Source: GCA-2716065 sp036123135 (GTDB lineage Bacteria; Bacteroidota; Bacteroidia; Flavobacteriales_D; Parvicellaceae). From it: a stretch of 17,329 nt of DNA. The DNA is taken from the NCBI GenBank assembly GCA_036123135.1, contig JAZADZ010000088.1:1-17329 (forward strand). Reading direction: 5' to 3'. Position numbers and translations under genes: made by a program. Positions 12,897 to 17,329 of this stretch are shown piece after piece (the stretch's first letter is position 1; the number at the start of each line of letters is the position of its first letter). Under the pieces are notes generated by a model. It made no database searches. It saw nothing but the letters and a program-made list of their open reading frames with translations, and was not told the origin of the DNA.

Positions 12897-13721
12897 ATGG
12901 GACTTAGGAAATTTAAACCAAATACACCAGGACAACGACACAAAATCATAAGTGATTTTTCTAGTGTTACTACTAGTTCGCCTGAAAAAAGCCTGATTAA
13001 AGGTAAGTCAAAATCTGGAGGTAGAAATAACTCTGGAAAAATGACTATGAGATACATAGGTGGTGGTCACAAGAAAAAATACAGAGTTATAGATTTTAAT
13101 CGTGATAAACACGATATCCCTGCAGTTGTCAAGTCTATCGAATACGATCCAAATAGATCTGCAAGAATTGCCTTGTTGACTTATGCTGACGGTGAGAAAA
13201 GATACATTGTTGCTCCTGAAGGTTTAGCTGTTGGACAAACCATTCTTTCGGGTGATAAGGCAACACCTGAGGTCGGTAATTCAATGAGCTTGAAAAACAT
13301 TCCTTTAGGTACTATCATACATAATATTGAACTGCACCCTGGAAAAGGTGCTAGTATAGCAAGAAGTGCTGGGTCATGGGCTCAGTTAAATGCAAGAGAC
13401 GGAAAGTATGCAATAATTAAATTACCGTCTGGAGAAGTTAGAATGATTTTAACCTCTTGTATGGCTACTATTGGATCTGTTTCTAATTCTGAACACAATT
13501 TATCTGTTTCCGGAAAAGCTGGTAGATCTAGATGGTTGGGAAGAAGACCTAGAGTTAGAGGAGTTGTAATGAATCCCGTAGATCACCCAATGGGAGGTGG
13601 TGAAGGAAGAGCATCCGGAGGCCATCCTAGATCAAGAAAAGGATTACCTGCAAAAGGATTCAAAACAAGAAGTAAAACAAAAGCTTCGAATAGATTTATA
13701 ATTGATAGAAGAAATAAATAA
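12897..13721 (+). CDS. rplB: 50S ribosomal protein L2 (uL2)
   Basis: A 274-aa protein essential for subunit joining and close to the peptidyl transferase centre. It opens with LRKFKPNTPGQR, contains RYIGGGHKKKYRVIDFNRDK (residues 52-71) and the SH3-like core, and has the conserved C-terminal segment MNPVDHPMGGGEGR (225-238). The catalysis-associated Asp-His pair (Asp229, His230) is kept, while the second His of the Escherichia coli DHPHGGG motif is Met232; I recall Met there in other Bacteroidota. The Lys/Arg-rich tail is complete. ATG at 12897 follows an A-rich stretch with no Shine-Dalgarno. Confidence 0.99.
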   Translation: MGLRKFKPNTPGQRHKIISDFSSVTTSSPEKSLIKGKSKSGGRNNSGKMTMRYIGGGHKKKYRVIDFNRDKHDIPAVVKSIEYDPNRSARIALLTYADGEKRYIVAPEGLAVGQTILSGDKATPEVGNSMSLKNIPLGTIIHNIELHPGKGASIARSAGSWAQLNARDGKYAIIKLPSGEVRMILTSCMATIGSVSNSEHNLSVSGKAGRSRWLGRRPRVRGVVMNPVDHPMGGGEGRASGGHPRSRKGLPAKGFKTRSKTKASNRFIIDRRNK

Positions 13722-13724
13722 GAA

Positions 13725-14003
13725 ATGGCTAGATCGTTAAAAAAACCACCGTTTGTTCATTATAAGTTAATGAAAAGAGTTGAAGAAGCTAAGGAATCAA
13801 GTAAAAAGTCAGTAATTAAAACTTGGTCAAGGTCCTCAACCATAACTCCAGAGTTTGTTAACCTCACGATTGCAGTTTACAATGGAATGAAATTTATTCC
13901 AGTTTTTGTAACCGAAAACATGGTAGGTCACAAACTTGGTGAATTTGCTCCTACAAGAAATTTTAGAGGACATGGCGGTAAAAAGGATAAGGGAAGAAAA
14001 TAG
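13725..14003 (+). CDS. rpsS: 30S ribosomal protein S19 (uS19)
   Basis: A 92-aa protein of the 30S head that contacts 23S rRNA across the subunit interface and forms a complex with S13. The pattern is textbook: MARSLKKPPFVHYKLMKRV at the start, IKTWSRSSTITPEFV in the middle (residues about 31-45), and VTENMVGHKLGEFAPTRNFR near the end, with a short Lys-rich tail. It starts 3 bp after rplB and is 22 bp before rplV. Confidence 0.99.
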   Translation: MARSLKKPPFVHYKLMKRVEEAKESSKKSVIKTWSRSSTITPEFVNLTIAVYNGMKFIPVFVTENMVGHKLGEFAPTRNFRGHGGKKDKGRK

Positions 14004-14025
14004 TCAATGCTAAAAACTGATTAAA

Positions 14026-14418
14026 ATGGGCGCAAGAAAAAGAAATAAAGCTGAAAGTAATAAAGAGACAAGAAAGACCTTGGCCATTGCTAAGCTGAAT
14101 AATTGTCCTACATCTCCAAGAAAAATGAGATTAGTAGCTGATTTAGTTCGTGGTGAGAACATTTACAAGGCGTTAAATATTTTGAAGTTCAATCCTAAGC
14201 ATTCATCAAAAAATCTTGAGAAGTTATTGTTATCAGCAATCAATAATTGGGAGCAAAAGAATGAAGGTGAGGATCCAACTGAGGCTAATTTAATTGTAAA
14301 AGAAATTTATGTTGATAGTGCTAGAATGTTAAAACGTATTCAAGCTGCTCCGCAAGGACGAGCTCACAGAATTAGAAAACGTTCTAATCACGTTACCATA
14401 GTTGTTGATAAAGGTTAA
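14026..14418 (+). CDS. rplV: 50S ribosomal protein L22 (uL22)
   Basis: A 130-aa protein whose beta hairpin lines the exit tunnel near the L4 constriction. The core begins around residue 20 (AIAKLNNCPTSPRKMRLVAD) and includes DSARMLKRIQAAPQGRAHRI, the hairpin tip where deletions give macrolide resistance elsewhere; no deletion is seen. It is about 20 residues longer than the 110-aa Escherichia coli protein, all at the N-terminus, a charged segment (GARKRNKAESNKETRK). The length fits other Bacteroidota as I recall. A later start at a downstream Met is unlikely because it would remove core strands. Confidence 0.98.
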   Translation: MGARKRNKAESNKETRKTLAIAKLNNCPTSPRKMRLVADLVRGENIYKALNILKFNPKHSSKNLEKLLLSAINNWEQKNEGEDPTEANLIVKEIYVDSARMLKRIQAAPQGRAHRIRKRSNHVTIVVDKG

Positions 14419-14435
14419 AAAAAATAAGACAAGAA

Positions 14436-15119
14436 ATGGGACAAAAAGCGAACCCGATAGGAAATAGATTAGGATTTATAAAAGGATGGGACTCTAATTG
14501 GTTTGGAGGAAACGATTATTCAGCTAAGCTTGTAGAGGATGATAAAATTCGTAAATATCTTAAAGCACGATTGCATAAGGCAAGTGTTTCAAGAATAATT
14601 ATCGAAAGGACTCTCAAGCTTGTGACCATTACAATTAATACTGCCCGTCCAGGTGTTATCATCGGTAAAGGTGGTTCCGAAGTTGATAAACTAAAAGAAG
14701 AGTTGAAAAAAATCACTTTTAAGGAAGTTCAAATTAACATATTTGAAATTAAAAGACCTGAACTAGATGCTCAATTAGTCGGAGATAGTATTGCTAGACA
14801 AATCGAAGCTAGAATTTCATTTAGAAGGGCAATTAAAATGGCTATTGCATCTTCAATGAGGATGGGTGCTGAGGGAATTAAAGTTAAAATTTCTGGAAGA
14901 TTGAATGGTGCTGAAATGGCACGAAGCGAATCTTACAAAGATGGAAGAATTCCTCTACATACCTTCAGGGCTGATATTGATTATGCTTTAGCAGAAGCTC
15001 AAACTACTTATGGTAAGATTGGAATCAAAGTTTGGATTTGTAAAGGCGAAGTATACGGTAAGCGAGACCTGTCACCAAATTTAGGAATGACCAACAAGAA
15101 GTCAAGAAACAAAAAATAA
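14436..15119 (+). CDS. rpsC: 30S ribosomal protein S3 (uS3)
   Basis: A 227-aa protein at the mRNA entry channel with helicase-related function. It starts GQKANPIGNRLGFIKGWDS and has a type II KH domain with the GxxG loop GKGG at 77-80 (ARPGVIIGKGGSEVDKLKEE). The C-terminal domain carries SGRLNGAEMARSESYKDGRI (about 154-173) with the basic residues that line the channel. The C-terminus (GMTNKKSRNKK) is short and basic. It follows rplV by 17 bp and precedes rplP by 26 bp. Confidence 0.99.
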   Translation: MGQKANPIGNRLGFIKGWDSNWFGGNDYSAKLVEDDKIRKYLKARLHKASVSRIIIERTLKLVTITINTARPGVIIGKGGSEVDKLKEELKKITFKEVQINIFEIKRPELDAQLVGDSIARQIEARISFRRAIKMAIASSMRMGAEGIKVKISGRLNGAEMARSESYKDGRIPLHTFRADIDYALAEAQTTYGKIGIKVWICKGEVYGKRDLSPNLGMTNKKSRNKK

Positions 15120-15145
15120 GTAATAGCTTTTAACAACTAGAAAAA

Positions 15146-15562
15146 ATGTTGCAACCGAAAAAGACAAAATATAGAAAAACACAAAAAGGCAAGTTAAAGG
15201 GCAATGCTCAAAGAGGTGCTCAGATTGCTTTCGGATCATTTGCCATTAAATCGGTAGATGAAGGTTTTATTACTGCAAGGCAAATTGAGGCTGCTCGTAT
15301 TGCTGTGACAAGGTACATGAAAAGAGAAGGTAAAGTTTGGATTAGAATTTTCCCTGACAAACCAATGACATCCAAGCCTGCTGAGGTTAGAATGGGTAAG
15401 GGGAAAGGTGCTGTGGATCATTGGGTTGCTGCTATTCGACCTGGAAGAGTTCTTTTTGAAGCTGATGGAGTTTCATTTGACGTTGCCAAGGAAGCCATGC
15501 GTTTAGCCGCTCAGAAATTACCACTGAAAACAAGATTTGTTGTAAGAAACGACTTCGCTTAA
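15146..15562 (+). CDS. rplP: 50S ribosomal protein L16 (uL16)
   Basis: A 138-aa protein that helps position A-site tRNA and completes the peptidyl transferase centre late in assembly. It starts MLQPKKTKYRKTQKGKLKGN and contains RGAQIAFGSFAIKSVDEGFI and VRMGKGKGAVDHWVAAIRPG; the Arg in the VRMGKGKG motif is the residue hydroxylated in Escherichia coli. Length is standard (136-140 aa). The TAA at 15560-15562 is also the start of a tandem duplication running into rpmC. Confidence 0.99.
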   Translation: MLQPKKTKYRKTQKGKLKGNAQRGAQIAFGSFAIKSVDEGFITARQIEAARIAVTRYMKREGKVWIRIFPDKPMTSKPAEVRMGKGKGAVDHWVAAIRPGRVLFEADGVSFDVAKEAMRLAAQKLPLKTRFVVRNDFA

Positions 15563-15593
15563 ATTCTATAACTGATGAATTCTATAACCGATG
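15562..15593 (+). repeat. 16-bp tandem duplication including the rpmC start codon
   Basis: AATTCTATAACTGATG (15562-15577) is followed immediately by AATTCTATAACCGATG (15578-15593); 15 of 16 bases agree, differing at 15573 (T) and 15589 (C). Each copy ends in an ATG, and only the second is in the rpmC frame. It fills nearly all of the 28-bp rplP-rpmC gap. The arrangement looks like a recent slippage or duplication event that doubled the translation-start region. Confidence 0.9.
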
Positions 15594-15604
15594 AAAAATA
15601 CTGA
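15575..15604 (+). other. 9-codon upstream ORF overlapping the rpmC start
   Basis: The ATG of the first repeat copy opens the frame MNSITDEKY and ends at TGA 15602-15604, overlapping the rpmC start at 15591 in another frame. If ribosomes start here, they would end 11-14 bases inside rpmC and could reinitiate on it, lowering or coupling L29 synthesis. No evidence shows that it is translated. It may be only a by-product of the duplication. Confidence 0.3.
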
Positions 15605-15806
15605 GTTTAAAATTAAATTAAAAGGACTAACAGATGTTGAATTAGAGGAATTATTGCTGGACAACAGCAGAAATCTTTCTAAGCTAAAAATGAATCACAA
15701 AACTGCTGAATTAGAAAATCCTATTGAATTAAGAGATATTCGAAGAAATATTGCCCGAATTAATACTGAGTTAAGAGCTCGTGAAATTCAACAGGCAAAT
15801 AAGTAA
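15591..15806 (+). CDS. rpmC: 50S ribosomal protein L29 (uL29)
   Basis: A 71-aa small helical protein at the tunnel exit beside L23. It is one of the more variable ribosomal proteins, but the pattern is clear: LTDVELEELLLDNSRNLSKL in the first helix, MNHKTAELENPIELRDIRRN in the turn and second helix, and IARINTELRAREIQQ at the end. Position between rplP and rpsQ settles it. The ATG at 15591 is chosen over the ATG at 15575 because only the former is in frame with the protein. Confidence 0.97.
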   Translation: MKNTEFKIKLKGLTDVELEELLLDNSRNLSKLKMNHKTAELENPIELRDIRRNIARINTELRAREIQQANK

Positions 15807-15811
15807 AAGAA

Positions 15812-16063
15812 ATGAGAAACCTAAGAAAAGAAAGAACAGGAATTGTAACCAGTAACAAAATGGATAAGTCTATTGTTGTTATGGTTGAAAGACGTGTCAA
15901 GCATGCTAAGTATGGCAAATTCATGAATCAAAGTTCAAAGTTTGTTGCTCATGATGAAAAGAATGAGTGTAATGAAGGCGATACGGTTAAGATAATGGAA
16001 ACAAGACCTTTGAGTAAATTAAAGAATTGGAGATTAATTGAAATACTCGAAAGAGCTAAATAA
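15812..16063 (+). CDS. rpsQ: 30S ribosomal protein S17 (uS17)
   Basis: An 83-aa early-binding protein of the 30S body with an OB fold. The signature is RNLRKERTGIVTSNKMDKSI at the start, VVMVERRVKHAKYGKFMNQSS in the middle (basic loop contacting 16S rRNA), and GDTVKIMETRPLSKLKNWRL near the end. The length matches the family. It begins 5 bp after rpmC and ends 6 bp before rplN. Confidence 0.99.
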   Translation: MRNLRKERTGIVTSNKMDKSIVVMVERRVKHAKYGKFMNQSSKFVAHDEKNECNEGDTVKIMETRPLSKLKNWRLIEILERAK

Positions 16064-16069
16064 ATTACA

Positions 16070-16438
16070 ATGGTACAGCAGGAAAGTAGATTATTAGTTG
16101 CAGACAATAGCGGGGCAAAAGAGGTTTTGGTTATCCGTGTGCTAGGAGGTACTAAGAGAAGATATGCTTCAATTGGTGATAAGGTGGTTGTTTCAGTGAA
16201 GCAAGCTACTCCATCTGGAAACGTTAAAAAGGGCCAAGTTTCAAAAGCCGTTGTTGTTAGAACTAAAAAAGAAGTTAGAAGACCTGATGGATCTTACATT
16301 AGATTCGATAATAATGCAGTAGTACTAATTAACGACGCTGGTGAAATGAGAGGAACTAGAATCTTTGGGCCTGTTGCTCGTGAATTAAGGGACAAGCAGT
16401 TTATGAAGATTGTTTCATTAGCACCTGAAGTACTATAA
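16070..16438 (+). CDS. rplN: 50S ribosomal protein L14 (uL14)
   Basis: A 122-aa interface protein that forms intersubunit bridges with 16S rRNA and is the target of the silencing factor RsfS in bacteria that have it. It is highly conserved: VQQESRLLVADNSGAKEVLV at the start, RRYASIGDKVVVSVKQATP, the VVRTKKEVRRPDGSYIRFDN block and GPVARELRDKQFMKIVSLAP at the C-terminus. Length is exactly typical. ATG at 16070 follows AAATTACA with no Shine-Dalgarno. Confidence 0.99.
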   Translation: MVQQESRLLVADNSGAKEVLVIRVLGGTKRRYASIGDKVVVSVKQATPSGNVKKGQVSKAVVVRTKKEVRRPDGSYIRFDNNAVVLINDAGEMRGTRIFGPVARELRDKQFMKIVSLAPEVL

Positions 16439-16449
16439 AATTAACGATT

Positions 16450-16773
16450 ATGCAAAAGAAGTTTAAAATAAAAAAAGGAGATACTGTCAAGGTTATTGCA
16501 GGTGCTGCAATCGGACAAGAGGGCGTTATCCTTGAGCTTGATTCTAAAAAAGACAGAGTTTACATCGAAGGCCTTTCTGTAGTCAATAAAAAACATGTAA
16601 AGCCACAAACTGACAAAGCTAATCCTGATGGAGGTATTATTGACAAAGACAGAAGTATCCACATATCTAACGTCATGTTAGTTCATAATGGTGAGACAAC
16701 CAAAGTTGGAAGAAGAATGGGTGAAACTGGCAAATTAGTTCGTTTTGCTAAAAAAACTGGGGAGGAAATATAA
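16450..16773 (+). CDS. rplX: 50S ribosomal protein L24 (uL24)
   Basis: A 107-aa assembly-initiating protein that binds the 5' end of 23S rRNA. The KOW motif is seen as KIKKGDTVKVIAGAAIGQEG (residues 5-24) followed by GVILELDSKKDRVYIEGLSV. The rest runs NKKHVKPQ...DGGIIDKDRSIHISNV, then a short C-terminus ending KKTGEEI. Length is normal. The last codons contain the only Shine-Dalgarno-like stretch noticed in the run, just before rplE. Confidence 0.98.
   Translation: MQKKFKIKKGDTVKVIAGAAIGQEGVILELDSKKDRVYIEGLSVVNKKHVKPQTDKANPDGGIIDKDRSIHISNVMLVHNGETTKVGRRMGETGKLVRFAKKTGEEI
16759..16765 (+). promoter_or_regulatory. Shine-Dalgarno-like GGGGAGG before rplE
   Basis: GGGGAGG at 16759-16765 lies 9 bases before the rplE ATG at 16775, a normal spacing for pairing to the CCUCC tail of 16S rRNA. 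No comparable sequence precedes the other starts in this window, which fits the known weak use of Shine-Dalgarno in Bacteroidota. It also encodes the conserved end of L24 (TGEEI), so it may be a coding by-product. It supports the 16775 start. Confidence 0.4.
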
Positions 16774-16774
16774 T

Positions 16775-17323
16775 ATGAGTTATACACCTAGATTAAAAGA
16801 AAAATACAGTAACGAAATTGTTCCTGTTTTAAAAGAGAAATTCAATTACAAAAGTGTAATGGAAGTTCCAAAAGTTGAGAAAATTGTTATCAGCCAAGGA
16901 GTCGGAGAAGCAGTTTCAGATCGAAAATTAATCGATTCTGCAGTTGCTGATTTATCCTCGATTGCTGGTCAGCAGGCTCTAATGATTAAATCCAAAAAGG
17001 ATGTATCTAATTTTAAGTTAAGAAAAGGTATGCCTATTGGAACTAAGGTAACACTTAGAAGAGAGAAGATGTATGAGTTTTTAGATCGTTTAATTTCTGT
17101 TGCTCTTCCAAGAACAAGAGATTTCAGAGGAGTTAAGACTAAAGGCGACGGAAATGGCAATTTTACCATTGGAATTACGGAAAGTATAATCTTTCCAGAA
17201 ATAGATATTGATAAAGTAAAAAAGATTTTAGGAATGGACATTACCATTGTTACCAGTGCTAAAACAACTGAAGAAGGCAAAGCACTGCTCAATGAGTTTG
17301 GATTTCCATTTGCAAAAAAATAG
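16775..17323 (+). CDS. rplE: 50S ribosomal protein L5 (uL5)
   Basis: A 182-aa protein of the central protuberance that binds 5S rRNA and contacts P-site tRNA and the 30S head. It starts SYTPRLKEKYSNEIVPVLKE, contains VEKIVISQGVGEAVSDRKLI and SKKDVSNFKLRKGMPIGTKV, and ends DITIVTSAKTTEEGKALLNE then a short tail. The frame is open back to a TTG at 16745, but that would overlap rplX by 29 bases and add ten residues unlike L5; ATG at 16775, one base after the rplX stop, gives the family start and length (E. coli 179 aa). Confidence 0.98.
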   Translation: MSYTPRLKEKYSNEIVPVLKEKFNYKSVMEVPKVEKIVISQGVGEAVSDRKLIDSAVADLSSIAGQQALMIKSKKDVSNFKLRKGMPIGTKVTLRREKMYEFLDRLISVALPRTRDFRGVKTKGDGNGNFTIGITESIIFPEIDIDKVKKILGMDITIVTSAKTTEEGKALLNEFGFPFAKK

Positions 17324-17326
17324 ATT

Positions 17327-17329
17327 ATG
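17327..17329 (+). CDS. rpsN: Start codon of the next gene, expected rpsN (S14)
   Basis: The window ends on an ATG placed 3 bp after the rplE stop codon, a spacing like its neighbours in this run. In nearly all bacteria the gene after rplE in the spc block is rpsN. No coding sequence is visible, so the identity comes from gene order alone. Confidence 0.45.

Noticed and set aside
16745..16774. Upstream TTG start for rplE adding ten residues
   Set aside because: The added residues do not resemble L5 and overlap the rplX coding end; the ATG at 16775 gives the family N-terminus and length.
1..17329. Mobile element, CRISPR array, defence or biosynthetic island
   Set aside because: All genes are conserved core genes with uniform AT-rich composition; no transposase, integrase, terminal repeats or direct-repeat array was seen.

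Overview
The window is ordinary core chromosome from a member of the Bacteroidota, most probably the order Flavobacteriales. The evidence is: AT-rich DNA; start codons that almost never have a Shine-Dalgarno sequence; promoters of the TTG-N18/19-TAnnTTTG type; a DUF4290 gene (a family I know only from Bacteroidota) next to murA; a DnaJ with two rather than four CxxCxGxG motifs; a MurA with Asp at the catalytic Cys position; and fusA followed directly by rpsJ with no tuf between. Genus cannot be told from this sequence.

Left half (1-7777, all minus strand). Read in the direction of transcription from the centre outwards: a UvrD/PcrA-type helicase; the DUF4290 gene and murA, three bases apart and behind their own good promoter; a TlpA-like thioredoxin-fold protein; then grpE-dnaJ followed by an ABC exporter pair (ATPase, then a permease cut by the window edge). 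The 117-bp gap ahead of grpE holds three TGTCAG/TGACA boxes spaced 21-22 bp apart plus a 7-bp inverted repeat. It is the best candidate here for an uncharacterised heat-shock control region.

Centre (7778-8027). This is a 250-bp divergent intergenic region. It carries a near-perfect Bacteroidota promoter for the ribosomal run, a GC-clamped hairpin at the predicted mRNA 5' end, and a 16-bp perfect palindrome next to a possible -7 box of the helicase gene.

Right half (8028-17329, all plus strand). One uninterrupted str + S10/spc run: rpsL, rpsG, fusA, rpsJ, rplC, rplD, rplW, rplB, rpsS, rplV, rpsC, rplP, rpmC, rpsQ, rplN, rplX, rplE, and the start codon of what should be rpsN. Gaps are -1 to 28 bp, so it is probably one transcript. 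It supplies small- and large-subunit proteins and EF-G in one block. Oddities are a 16-bp tandem duplication that copies the rpmC start codon, and one isolated Shine-Dalgarno-like sequence before rplE.

I saw no mobile elements, CRISPR arrays, rRNA, tRNA, prophage or defence genes, and no gene-free stretch over 300 bp. Nothing here is a new multi-gene system. The points worth checking are regulatory sites and lineage-specific residue changes in conserved proteins.
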